Source of the DNA: Halichoerus grypus
Taxonomy: Eukaryota; Chordata; Mammalia; Carnivora; Phocidae
NCBI RefSeq assembly: GCF_964656455.1
Contig: NC_135714.1
Span: 122,754,131-122,818,130 of the forward strand
DNA length: 64,000 bases
Reading direction: 5' to 3'
Part shown: positions 36,770 to 48,385 of the stretch, piece after piece
How the letters are laid out: each line of letters begins with the position of its first letter
How positions within the stretch are numbered: the first letter of the stretch is position 1
Position numbers and translations under genes: made by a program
Notes under the pieces: model-generated
What the model was told of the DNA's origin: nothing
The model's input: only the letters and a program-made list of their open reading frames with translations
The model's database searches: none

Positions 36770-37035
36770 ATGAGCACTTATATAGTAACTACTATTTCCC
36801 ATGTACTGTTCTAAGAACTCTGTAAAGATGAACTCATTCATTTACACTTATAACAATTCTAAGACATCAATTCTATTTTTATTCCCACTTTTTAGATGAC
36901 AAAACTGAGGTATACAGAACTTAACTAACTTATCCCACGTTAGATAGGGAGTTAATGCAGAGCCAGTATTGGATTCAGACCTTCTCATTCTAGAGTCTGT
37001 GTCTTAATATCTTAACTCTGATGCTTGCTAGTACA
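36770..37035 (+). repeat. MIR element
   Basis: The typical MIR order is seen: tgagcacttatatagtaact, ctgttctaagaactctgtaa, cactttttagatgacaaaac, tgaggtatacagaactt and a ggattcagaccttct end. Confidence 0.78.
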
Positions 37036-37709
37036 TGTGCCTCTCCTAGACTCAGATCTAGCCTCAATCAATACTTGTTGGTTGAATGAAATGGTACTGC
37101 AAACACGTATGAAAATAATCAAGCAGCATTTTACCAAGTTATTTAGAACAAGAATTTAATTTCTCAACACCCAGGTATGTAAATCACAATTACACTATTC
37201 AACATCAAGACATGTCTAATTATTCATTTTATGTATAAAGAGCAATAGATTTTTAATTTGTCCTCAGTAAGGGGATCCTCTCAATAGGAAAGCACTTTAA
37301 ATCTTTGGAAATAGTATCATTTCAGTTGAATCAAGAAATGTTAACCCATTTCCACATCAACATTTAGTAATTCAACAAATATTTATTGACTGCTTATTCC
37401 GTGGTTCTATATGTTTGAGATGCATCAGTGAGAAAGGAGAAAATTAAAAACAGTGCCAACTAAAGCAAAGATCCTGCTCTCACATTATACTTACAGTAAA
37501 CACTGTTTTATTTTTCTTCAGTGTTAAAACTAGGGTAGTTTGTTTTTAAATACTAACAAGTAGCCAGATCCTCTCAACATCATAGACAGTAGAGTTCAAC
37601 AGTAAGTTTGGGAACACATAATAATTGAGTCTAGCTCCCTATTGGAAGGAAAAATATTATGAACAAAGATAAAACATGAAAAAATTTTGTATGTTGGAAC
37701 TCTTAAGAA
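37036..37709. other. Intergenic sequence up to the young L1 insertion
   Basis: A short stretch at 37370-37510 (attcaacaaatatttattga) resembles an ancient LINE/SINE 3' end but is too short to name. Otherwise nothing is recognised. Confidence 0.4.
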
Positions 37710-37981
37710 CTTATTGATCTGGGGGGAGAGCAAGATGGTGGAGCGGTAGGAGACCTAAATTTTGTCTGGTCCCAGGAATTCAACTAGATAGGGATCAAAC
37801 CATTCTGAACACCTATAAACTCAACAGGAGATCGGAGAAAAGAATAGCAGCAACTCTCTGAACAGAAAAGCAACCACTTTCTGGAAGGTCTCTTCTGATT
37901 TGTTTAGTGTATATTTTTCTGGGGACGTTGTTACCCTGTTAGCATTTTGTTCTCTCATTCATCTATTCTCCTCTGGACAAA

Positions 37982-38816
37982 ATGACAAGATGGAAAAAAT
38001 CACCTCAAAAAAAAAAGGAACAAGAGGCAGTACTGACTGCCAGGGACCTAATCAATATGGACATCAGTAAGATGTCAGAACTAGAGTTCAGAATGACGAT
38101 TTTAAAGATACTAGCTGGGCTTGAAAAAAGCTGGAAGATATTAGAGGAACCCTTTCTGGAGAAATAAAAGAACTAAAATCTAACCAAGTCAAAATCAAAA
38201 AGGTTATTAATGAGGAGCAATCAAAAATGGAGGCTCTAACTGCTAGGATAAATGAGGCAGAAGAGAGAATTAGTGATATAGAAGACCAAATGATGGAGAA
38301 TAAAGAAGCTGAGAAAAAGAGAGATAAACAACTACTGGATCATGAGGGCAGAATTTGAGAGATAAGTGATACCATAAGACGAAACAATATTAGAATAATT
38401 GGGATCCCAGAAGAAGAAGAAAGAGAGAGAGGGGCAGAAGGTATATTGGAGCAAATTATAGCAGAGAAGTTCCCTAATTTGGGGAAGGAAACAGGCATCA
38501 AAATCCAGGAGGCACAGAGAACCCCCCTCAAAATCAATAAAAATAGGTCAACACCCCGACATCTAATAGTAAAACTTACAAGTCTCAGAGACAAAGAGAA
38601 AATCATGAAAGCAGCTCCGGACAAGAGATCTTAACCTACAATGGTAGAAACATTAGATTAGCAACAGACCTATCCACAGAGATCTGGCAGGCCAGAAAGG
38701 ACTGGCATGATATATTCAGAGCACTAAATGAGAAAAATATGCAGCCAAGAATACTATATCCAGCTAAGCTGTCATTGAAAACAGAAGGAGAGATAAAAAT
38801 CTTCCAGAACAAATAA
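37982..38816 (+). pseudogene. L1 ORF1 (RNA-binding chaperone), frameshifted
   Basis: ATG at 37982 starts MTRWKKSPQKKKEQE. The first frame ends at 38167, and the remaining homology continues in other frames. It includes an RRM-like segment (RHLIVKLTSLRDKEKIMKAA, about 38546-38612) and a C-terminal domain remnant to about 38816. The intact protein is a trimeric single-strand nucleic-acid chaperone required for L1 retrotransposition. Here it carries at least two frame breaks, so no working protein is expected. Confidence 0.85.
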
Positions 38817-38960
38817 AAACTAAAGGAATCTGCAAACACAAAACCAGCCCTACAAGAAATATTTAAAGGGGTCCTCTAAGCAAAGACAGAGCCTAAAAGT
38901 AACATAGACCAGAAAGGAACAGAGACAGTATAAAGTAACAGTCACGTTACAGGCAATACA

Positions 38961-41900
38961 ATGACACTAAATTCATATCTTTCTTTCTTTTTTTTTTTTT
39001 AAAGATTTTATTTATTTATTTGACAGAGAGAGACACAGTGAGAGCAGGAACACAAGCAGGGGTGTGGGACAAGGAGAAGCAGGCTTCCCGCTGAGCAGGG
39101 AGCCCGACGTGGGACTCGATCCCAGGACCCTGGGATCATGACCTGAGCCGAAGGCAGACGCTCAACGACTGAGCCACCCAGGCGCCCCTAAATTCATATC
39201 TTTCAATGGTTACCCTGAATGTAAATGGGCTAAATGCCCCAATCAAAAGACACAGGCTATTAGATTGGATAAAAAAACAAGACCCATCGATATGCTGTCT
39301 GCACGAGACTCATTTTAGACCCAAAGACACCTCCAGATTGAAAATGAGGGGGTGGAAAACAATTTACCATGCTAATGGACACCAAAAGAAAGCTGGGGTG
39401 GTAATCCTTATATCAGACAAATTAGATTTCAAACCAAAGACTATAATAAGAGATGAGGAAGGACACTATATCATACTTAAAGGGTCTATCCAACAAGAAG
39501 ATCTAACAATTGTAAATATCTATGCCCCTAGCATGGGAGCAGCCAATTATATAAGCCAATTAATAACAAAAGCAAAGAAACAAATCAACAACAATACAAT
39601 AATAGTGGGGGACTTTAACACCCCCCTCACTGAAATGGACAGATCATCTAAGCAAAAGATCAACAAAGAAATAAAGACTTTAAACGACACAATGGACCAA
39701 ATGGACTTCACAGATATATTCAGAACATTCCATCCCAAAGCAACAGAATACATATTCTTCTCTAGTGCCCATGGAACATTCTCCAGAATAGATCACATCC
39801 TAGGTCACAAATCAGGTCTCAACTGGTACCAAAAGATTGGGATCATTCCCTGCCTATTTTCAGACCACAGTGCTTTGAAACTAGAACTCAATCACAAGAG
39901 GAAAGTCAGAAAGAACTCAAATACATGGAGGCTAAAGAACATCTTACTAAAGAATGAATGGGTCAACCAGGAAATTAAAGAAGAATTAAAAAAATTCATG
40001 GAAACCAATGAAAATGAAAACACAACTGTTCAAAATCTTTGGGATGCAGCAAAGGCAGTCCTAAGAGGAAAATATATAGCAATACAAGCCTTTCTCAAGA
40101 AACAAGAAAGATCTCAAATACACAACCTAATCCTACACCTAAAGGAGCTGGAGAAAGAACAGCAAATAAAGCCTAAACCCAGCAGGAGAAGAGAAATAAT
40201 AAAGATCAGAGCAGAAATCAATGAAATAGAAACCAAAAGAACAGTAGAACAGATCAATGAAACTAGGAGCTGGTTCTTTGAAAGAATTAACAAGATTGAT
40301 AAACCCCTGGCCAAACTTATCAAAAAGAAAAGAGAAATGACCCAAATAAATAAAATCATGAATGAAAGGGGAGAGATCACAGCCAACACCAAAGAAATAC
40401 AAACAATTATAAGAACATATTATGAGCAACTCTATGGCAGCAAATTAGATAATCTGGAAGAAATGGATGCATTCCTAGAGATGTATCAACTACCAAAACT
40501 GAACCAGGAAGAAATAGAAAACCTGAACAGAACTATAATCACTAAGGAAATTGAAGCAGTCATCAAAAATCTCCCAAAAAACAAAAGCCCAGGGCCAGAT
40601 GGCTTCCCAGGGGAATTCTACCAAACATTTCAAGAAGAATTAATACCTATTCTGAAACTGTTCCAAAAAATAGAAATGGAAGGAAAACTTCCAAACTCGT
40701 TTTATGAGGCCAATATTACCTTGATCCTAAAACCAGACAAAGACCCCATCAAAAAGGAGAATTACAGACCAATATCCTTGATGAACATGGATGCAAAAAT
40801 TCTCACCAAAATACTAGCCAAGAGGATCCGACAGTACATTAAAAGGATTATTCACCACGATCAAGTGGGATTTATTCCTGGGCTGCAAGGTTGGTTCAAC
40901 ATCCACAAATCAATCAATGTGATACAGTATATTGAGAAAAGAAGACCAAGAACCATATGATCCTCTCAATAGATGCAGAAAAAGCATTTGACAAAGTACA
41001 GCATCCTTTCTTGATCAAAACTCTTCAGAGTATAGGGATAGAGGGTACATATCTCAATATCATAAAAGCCATCTATGAAAAACGCACAGCAAATATCATT
41101 CTCAATGGGGAAAAACTGAGAGCTTTCCCCCTAAGGTCAGGAACACGGCAGGGATGTCCATTCTCATCACTGCTATTCAACATAGTATTAGAAGTCCTAG
41201 CCACAGCAATCAGACAACAAAAAGAAATAAAAGGCATCCGAATTGGCAAAGAAGAAGTCAAACTCTCACTCTTTGCAGATGATATGATAGTTTATGTGGA
41301 AAACCCAAAAGACTCCACCCCAAAACTGCTAGGACTCAGAGGAATTCAGTAAAGTAGCAGGATATAAAATCAATGCACAGAAATCAGTGGCATTCCTATA
41401 CACCAACAACAAGACAGAAGAAAGAGAAATTAAGGAGTTGATCCCATTTACAATTGCACCCAAAACCATAAGATACCTAGGAATAAATCTAACCAAAGAG
41501 GCAAAGAATCTGTACTCAGAAAACTATAAAATACTCATGAAAGAAATTGAGGAAGACACAAGAAATGGAAAAACATTCCATGCTCATGGATTGGAAGAAC
41601 AAATATTGTGAAGATGTCAATGTTACCTAGAGCAATCTACACATTGAATGCAATCCCTATCAAAATACCATCCACTTTTTTCAAAGAAATAGAGCAAATA
41701 ATCCTAAAATTTGTATGGAACCAGAGAAGACCCCGAATAGCCAGAGGAATGTTGAAAAAGAAAAGCAAGGCTGGTGGCATCACAATTCCGGACTTCAAGC
41801 TCTATTACAAAGCTGTCATCATCAAGACACTATGGTACTGGCACAAAAACAGACACATCGATCAATGGAACAGAATAGAGAGCCCAGAAATGGACCCTCA

Positions 41901-42985
41901 ACTCTTTGGTCAACTAACCTTCAACAAAGCAGGAAAGAATATCCAATGGAAAAAAGACAGTCTCTTCAACAAATGGTGTTGGGAAAATTGGACAGCCACA
42001 TGCAGAAGAATGAAACTGGATCATTTCCTTACACCACACACAAAAATAGACTCCAAATGGTTCAAAGACCTAAATGTGAGACAGGAGTCCATCAAAATCC
42101 TAAAGGAGAACACAGGCAGCAACCTCTTTGACCTCAGCCGCAGCAACTTCTTCCTAGAAACATCGCCAAAGGCAAGGGAAGCAAGGGCAAAAATGAACTA
42201 TTGGGACTTCATCAAGATAAAAAGCTTTTGCACAGCAAAGGAAACAGTCAACAAAACCAAAAGACACCCGACAGAATGGGAGAAGATATTTGCAAATGAC
42301 ATATCAGATAAAAGGCTAGTATCCAAAATCTATATAGAACTTACTAAACTCAACACCCAGAGAACAAATGATCCAATCAAGAAATAGGCAGAAGACATCC
42401 AAATGGCCAACAGACACATGAAAAAGTGCTCAACATCACTTGGCATCAGGGAAATCCAAATCAAAATCTCAATGAGATACCACCTCACACCAGTCAGAAT
42501 GGCTAAAATTAACAAGTCAGGAAATGACAGATGTTGGTGGGGATGCAGAGAAAGGGGAACCCTCCTACACTGTTGGTGGGAATGCAAGCTGGTGCAGCCA
42601 CTCTGGAAAACAGTATGGAGGTTCCTCAAAAAGTTGAAAATAGAGCTACCCTACGACCCAGCAATTGCACTAGTAGGTATTTAACCCCAAAGATACAAAT
42701 GTAGGGATCCAAAGGGGTATGTGCACCCCAATGTTTATAGCAGCAATGTCCACAATAGCCCAACTATGGAAAGATCCAAGCTGTCTATCGACAGATGAAT
42801 GGATAAAGAAGATGTGGTATATATATATATACATATACACAATGGAATATTATGCAGCCATCAAAAGGAATGAGATCTTGCCATTTGCAACGACGTGGAT
42901 GGAACTGGAGGGTATTATGCAGAGCGAAAAAAGGCAATCAGAGAAAGACTGTATCATATGACCTCACTGATATGAGGAAATCTTA
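38961..42985 (+). pseudogene. L1 ORF2 (endonuclease/reverse transcriptase), disrupted
   Basis: The native start is ATG at 38961 (MTLNSYLS). A Can-SINE then interrupts it, and the frame resumes at 39189 with a duplicated target. The endonuclease domain shows NVNGLN, HETHF (consensus has Q before E), [15 protein letters not shown] and [11 protein letters not shown]. The reverse transcriptase shows [35 protein letters not shown] and the catalytic FADD at about 41271-41282. A C-terminal CX3CX7HX4C knuckle is present at about 42533-42590. Frames break near 40960, 41352, 41611, 42387 and 42684. All catalytic motifs can be read, but the gene cannot make one protein. Confidence 0.92.
38984..39188 (-). 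mobile_element. Can-SINE inserted into L1 ORF2, 16-bp target site duplication
   Basis: The reverse-orientation copy is flanked by taaattcatatctttc at 38968-38983 and 39189-39204, a perfect duplication. The duplicated bases encode the third to eighth codons of ORF2. The body is close to consensus, so it is younger than the L1. Confidence 0.97.
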
Positions 42986-43309
42986 ATCTCAGGAAACAAA
43001 CTGAGGGTTGTTGGAGTGGTGGGGGGTGGGAGGGATGGGGTGGCTGGGTGATAGACATTGGGGAGGGTATGTGCTATGGTGAGCGCTGTGAATTGTGTAA
43101 GACTGTTGAATCACAGACCTGTACCTCTGAAACAAATAATACATTATATGTTTAAAAAAAAAAAAGGAAGAAGAAGATAGCAGGAAGGGAAGAATGGCGG
43201 GGGGGATTTCAGAGGGGGAGACAAACCATGAGAGACTATGGACTCTGAGAAACAAACTGAGGGTTCTGGTGGGGTTAGGGGGATGGGAAAAAAAGATCTT
43301 ATTGATCTG

Positions 43310-44339
43310 TCATTAATACATCCTCATAAAGGGTATACCTGTAACCTAGAGGGATGAGGGTTGTGACTGACTGGAGACCCATAAAAGGTGTGAGGAAAGG
43401 CTTCCAAGCAAAAGTAGACATTTGCCTGGAGAGGAAAGGAAGAAGAAGCTCACTTTGAGAAGAAAAAATTTATGAAAAGGCACATACAAATGTCATAAAT
43501 TAGTTGATTCAAGCAAACATGTTTAATGACAATTAAAATTTTTTTTGATTTTTTTTCTGCCAGAAATAAGTGACCCAAATGCATATTGCACATATAAGTG
43601 CTTAAAGGAATGTGTATGTGTATGTGTGTGTGTATGTGCTATGGTATTTTTCCATTGTATCTAACAGAGGAATCTGCCTATACCTGGTTCTGAACCAATA
43701 AAAGCTGGATTCTGACATACTTTTTCTGAGCTTCTCTAGAATGATTTCCTCCACAAAATGGACCAAATAGTGGCAATGCCATCTACCTCACAGGACATTT
43801 CTGAGGATCAGATGAGGATAAGCTGATATGTTACTTGCATTTATTAATGCCTTGGTTTTTGGGATATTAATAGTGGATAGGAGATGGCTCACAGTAATGA
43901 TTAAAGGATGTATAATAATGAAATATAGATAGAAAATTGGGACAAAGACAAAAATACTGAGAATCTTAATCATAAGACAATATTGTTGAGTTGGGCTTCA
44001 AAATCAACCAGGAGTTTCAAGGTAGCCAAAAGAAAAAATGACATATAATTGATGATTCTTATTAGAAAAAAGTGATATACAGTAGCTCCTCAGAAGAAGA
44101 AGACCTCCTCCTGGATGGAAAAATGAAAGGAAATTTCCCATGGGGGGTACAATGAGGGATGTTGTGGGCAGTTTCTATAACAGTATTTTGCAGCAATGGT
44201 ATCAACATAATATGGCTCTGTGAGGGGCTTAGAGACTTGCTCCCAGCATGAAACAGGACATCCACCGATACAATTTGGTCTAAAGACTGAATTTAAAGTA
44301 TACACAGGAAACAAAACAAAGAAGCAAAGGGAAAAAACA
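43310..44339. other. Intergenic sequence, short TG-rich tract at about 43612-43640
   Basis: No gene is recognised. A weak MIR-like piece (ctcacaggacatttctgagg) lies near 43790. Confidence 0.4.
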
Positions 44340-44610
44340 TAAGAAAAGGAGAGAGAGATAAATCAAGAAATAGACTCTTAATGATAGAAAACAAACTGAT
44401 GGTTACCGGAGGGCAAGGGGGTAGGGGAATGGTTGAGAAAGGTGATGGGGTTTAAGGAGGGCACTTGTTGTGATGAGCACTGGGTGATGTATTGAAGTGT
44501 GGAATGACTATATTGTACACCTGAAATTAATATTATACTGTATGTTAACTATTGGAATTAAATACAAGCTTAATATAAAAGTAAGTAAGTAAATAAATAA
44601 ATAAATAATA
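44340..44610 (+). repeat. L1 3'-UTR fragment with (AAAT/AAGT)n tail
   Basis: Forward blocks are aacaaactgatggttaccgg, gatgagcactgggtgatgta, attgtacacctgaaattaat and actgtatgttaactattgg. They are followed by a tail of aagt/aaat units at 44578-44608, as expected for an older carnivore L1 3' end. Confidence 0.85.
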
Positions 44611-44759
44611 TTTCCAAGAAAAAAAACACAAACAAGAGTGAATGGATTATGTTGTATTTAAATATCTGCAGAAAATGTCATTTTCTCTCAGCCAGCACTT
44701 TGATAGATTTTTCATAGCATTGCTGTAGTATTTTCTGAAAAGGCTCCACAGCTTTTTTT

Positions 44760-45130
44760 TATTAAAAAAATATGAACTATTTCAAATATAAAAAAAATAG
44801 AGAAATTAGCATGTATTATGTATCTACCCCTCAGAATTAACAATGATAAAATTTGCCTTAGAATTAAAAAGGTATACATAAATTGGAGGGCCTCTCTACT
44901 TTTGTACTCCGACCTTCTCTGGATTTCTCTGTGAGGACACAACACTATCCTGAAGCTGGTACATATTTTTGAGATGTTTACTACATATGTGTACATTCAT
45001 GAATGTTGGTATTATTTTGTATTCTCAACATCTACTTATGTGACATAATTCTGTAAATGCCATTCCAAAGTTTGACTTCTTTCCACTAGGTACTTATTCT
45101 TATCTTTTAAAAAATTAATTTCACTCACTT
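44760..45130 (-). repeat. Old L1 (L1M-type) 3' fragment
   Basis: It resembles the copy at 24185-24600 in the order tatgaactatttcaaatata, aaatagagaaattagcatg, tatctacccctcagaattaa. It appears to continue after the SINE to about 45530. Confidence 0.55.
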
Positions 45131-45132
45131 TT

Positions 45133-45340
45133 CTAAAAAAAGATCTATTTATTTGAGAGAGAGAGAGTGCGCGCGCGTGTGAGTAGAGGGGAGGGGCAAA
45201 GGGAGAGGGAGAGAGAGAGAATCTCAAGTGGACGCCCCGCTGAGCTCAGAGCCTGGTGTAAAGCTTGACCCTGAGATCATGACCTGAGCCAAAATCAAGA
45301 GTCAGTCGCTTACCCGACTGAGCACCCAGGTGCCGCGCCC
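45133..45340 (-). mobile_element. Can-SINE, older copy
   Basis: Reverse orientation, with a (GA)n and gcgcgcgtgtga stretch, gatcatgacctgagccaaaa and gactgagcacccaggtgcc. More diverged than the others, no clear target site duplication. It lies within the old L1 3' fragment. Confidence 0.88.
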
Positions 45341-46195
45341 TTACTTTTAAATAGGTACAAAATACAAAGAACACGAAAGGATATTCTATGGAAACTATGT
45401 CTTTTAAAAATGTCAGTATCCAACTTACATACTCTCTTTTCCCAGAGGCAACCACTATATCTTGTGTACTTACCAGAAATATATGATGTACGTATCTCAG
45501 TGTAGTTTAAATTTCTCTTATTAAGAATGACATTAAAGATCTTTTCATATATTTAATGGTCATTTGTAATTCCATTTCTGTGAATTGGTTTTTTCATATA
45601 TTTTGACCATTTTTTCTACTGGATATTGGCCCTTTTCCTTTGATTTGTAGAAGCTCTTAGAACGCCTGTATATGAATTTGTTTTCTAAGCTTGTTTTCCC
45701 AGTTGGTTATCTTTTTACTGTTTTGTCTTTTTTCCCCCAGGCAGAAAATGATTGATTTTTATGCCCTTGAAATGAGTAAATTTTTTTTATGGCTTCTGGG
45801 GCTTTGTGGCCTATCCTTCCCACTCTGAGGTTAAAAAAATTCTCCCATTTGTTTCTCATGTTTCTATGGTTCCATATTTTATTCATTTACATCTTTCATC
45901 GGTCTGGCATTTATTTTGGTAATGTATATGAAATAGAAATCCAAGTTCATATTTTTTTCTAGATGGCTACTCAGTTGCCCAGACACCATTTGTTGAATAA
46001 CCCACTGATTTAGGAGACCACTTCTAGAACATCCTAAACTTCCCTATACATTTGGATCTATATCTGAATCTTTAGTTCTCTTCTACTGTCTATCATTGCC
46101 ATTTTACCTCACTGCACTGTTTCCATTATAACATTGTTATCGTGTATACGTATCTGGTAGGGTTATAATACATTTCAATATTTGGTTATTTTTAA

Positions 46196-46380
46196 TTTTT
46201 TTTAAGATTTAATTTATTTATTTGTCAGAGAGAGAGAGAGCACAAGCAGGGGACCGGCGGGCAGAGGGAGAGGCAGGTGCCCCACTGAGCAGGGAGCCCT
46301 ATGCCGTCGAGCCCAGGTCCTTGGGATCATGACCTGAGCTGAAGGCAGAAACTTAACCCACTGAGCCACCCAGGCATCCC
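46196..46380 (-). mobile_element. Can-SINE
   Basis: Reverse orientation, ending ctgagccacccaggcatccc. No clear target site duplication can be defined because the flanks are T-rich. Confidence 0.9.
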
Positions 46381-47329
46381 TATTTTTGTTTATTTTTATA
46401 TGAACATCATAAACACCTCACTCACTTTCCAAAGGAATCATGATACTATTTCTTACTGAGATCATGTTAAATTATTAATTTAGAGAGCCTTCATGCTGTT
46501 ACATGATGGTAGACCCTTGACACAAGAACATGATTTGACTTTTATTAATTCTTCTTTCCATTTGTTCCATTTTCCTTTTTTTTTTTTTAGTCTTTCACAT
46601 TATGAAGTTTTCTTCATATAGGTTTTGTATTTTCCTTGCTAGTTATTTTCCTAGGTATTTTTTGTTGTTGTTTTGTTGTTATTGATGTGAGGCATTTTAA
46701 TCTATTTTATATCTTATAACTGGTGGTTGTCTCTGTGCATGTAGGAAATTGAGTTCCATATACTAATTTTTCCTCCACCATTGTACTAAGTCGTCATATT
46801 ATTTGGGAATAGTTTTCTCAGGTGAATCTCTGGAATTTTCTAGGTATACAAATATATTATCTACAAAAACAATATTTTCATCTCTCTTGTCCCCAATTTT
46901 TATGCTGATTTTATCTTTTCCTTATTTCATTGCCATGTACTAGTGGTGACAGTGAGGATCTTTGTCTTGTTCCTGACTGGATACTTATCCATGTTTTCCA
47001 TTGAGAAGATGCTGGCCAATATCATCATGTTTAGGAAGTTTACATTTGCCCTATTTTAAAATCTGTGTTTCTTTTTTAACGAGAATGGATATTGAATTTG
47101 TCAATTCCTTTTTCAGCATCTATGGGGATGATATTATGATTTTTCTCTTCCAGCCAACTATTTTGAGTTGTAAGTTTTTCTTATAGTGAATCATCATCTT
47201 TAAATTCCTGATGGAATATATTTGTTAATATTTTATTTAAAATTTTGCTTCAATAGTCATAAGTGAGTGTAGTCTATAATTTACTTACGTGATCATGGTG
47301 GGTTTTAGTATCATTGTTATTGTAGTTTT

Positions 47330-47532
47330 TTTTTTTTAAGATTTTATTTATTCATTTGAGACACAGAAATACAGAGAGAGAGAAAGCATGAGCAGGGAGA
47401 GAGGCAGAGGGAGAGGGAGAAGCAGGCTTCTCGCTGAGCCAGGAGCCCGATGTGGGGCTTGATCCCAGGACCCTGGGATCATGACCTGAGCCGAAGGCAG
47501 ACGCCTAACCATCTGAGCCACCCAGGCGCCCC
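47330..47532 (-). mobile_element. Can-SINE with 15-bp target site duplication
   Basis: The reverse-orientation copy is flanked by tgttattgtagtttt at 47315-47329 and 47533-47547, inside the old L1. Confidence 0.96.
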
Positions 47533-48184
47533 TGTTATTGTAGTTTTATAAAAATAATCTAAAAGGTATCCTTTTTCCATGCTCTGGAACAATTCAAAAA
47601 CATTGGGATTTGAATTTTTAAACATTTGGTGAAATGTCACTGTGAAACTATTTAATCATACTGCTTTATTTGGGTGGATGGTTGCCCTGTGATGCTTTTC
47701 TCTATTTCTAATGATAATTCATCTGCTTAGATTTTTTTATCTTTCTAGAATTAGTCTTGGTAATTTATATTTTCCCAGAACATAGTCATGCATGCAGGTT
47801 TTTAAATTTATTTTCTTAGAATTGAGAAAATATTTTTCAATGCTTTTGTAATTTTGTTGATATCTGTGGCTTTGTATATATTTGTCTTTTTAATTTCGTG
47901 CTTTTATGTGCCCCCTTTTCTTGATTAGGTCATCTAATCATTTATCTATTTTATTAGCTCCATTTCCAAGAAATCAGCCCATGGATATAATTATTAGCAC
48001 CAACTTTTTCTATGTTTTCTGTCTTTGATTTTCTACTTTCTGTTCATTTCTTAAGTTAGTTTTATTCTGTTTCTAAACTTTTGGGTTTAATGTTTAATTT
48101 ATTTATTTTTTATTCTTTGTTGATCATTAAAAGTATTTAAGGTTATGGATTTTTTTTTCATTACTGAGCTATCTGTGGCAAAGA

Positions 48185-48385
48185 TAACAATAGCTAATAT
48201 TTAATAAGTGCTAACCATGTCTTAGGGACTATTCTAAAATGTTGCAGTGACACTAGGAGGTAGTTATGATTATTATTACCATCATTTATCAACGAAGAAA
48301 CGTAGGCTCTGAGGAAACAAACAATAATAAGAACAATAATGAAGCAGAACTTTCTTTCCCAAGGTCAGACAGCCACCCACGGTCT
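48185..48385 (+). repeat. MIR element
   Basis: The order taataagtgctaaccatgtc, gggactattctaaaatgt, gaggtagttatgattatt and cccaaggtcagacagcca is MIR-like. Confidence 0.7.

Larger units (their letters stand above)
37721..43297 (+). mobile_element. Young-type carnivore L1, near full length, with target site duplication
   Basis: The element begins gggggagagcaagatggtgg, a G-rich start with agcaagatgg like other mammalian L1 5' ends. It ends in a short A tract at 43288-43294. It is flanked by cttattgatct at 37710-37720 and 43298-43308. A leader of only about 260 bases precedes ORF1. ORF1, ORF2 and a G-rich 3' UTR follow in the right order. Frameshifts in both ORFs and a SINE in ORF2 make it inactive. 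The 3' UTR stops part way through the second of two related modules, suggesting early polyadenylation of the source RNA. Confidence 0.95.
45540..48175 (-). repeat. Old L1 ORF2 fragment, interrupted by two SINEs
   Basis: Reverse-orientation L1 interior is seen throughout, for example gatttgtagaagctcttaga, ttgacttttattaattctt and ttgtcaattcctttttcagc. All frames are broken. Can-SINEs at 46196-46380 and 47330-47532 sit inside it. Confidence 0.78.

Noticed and set aside
39547..40429. Minus-strand frames of 68-96 codons rich in Ile, Leu, Phe and Ser (membrane-like)
   Set aside because: Antisense of A-rich L1 ORF2, which yields hydrophobic frames by composition.
41715..42131. 138-codon plus frame rich in Gln and His
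   Set aside because: Out-of-phase shadow of L1 ORF2.
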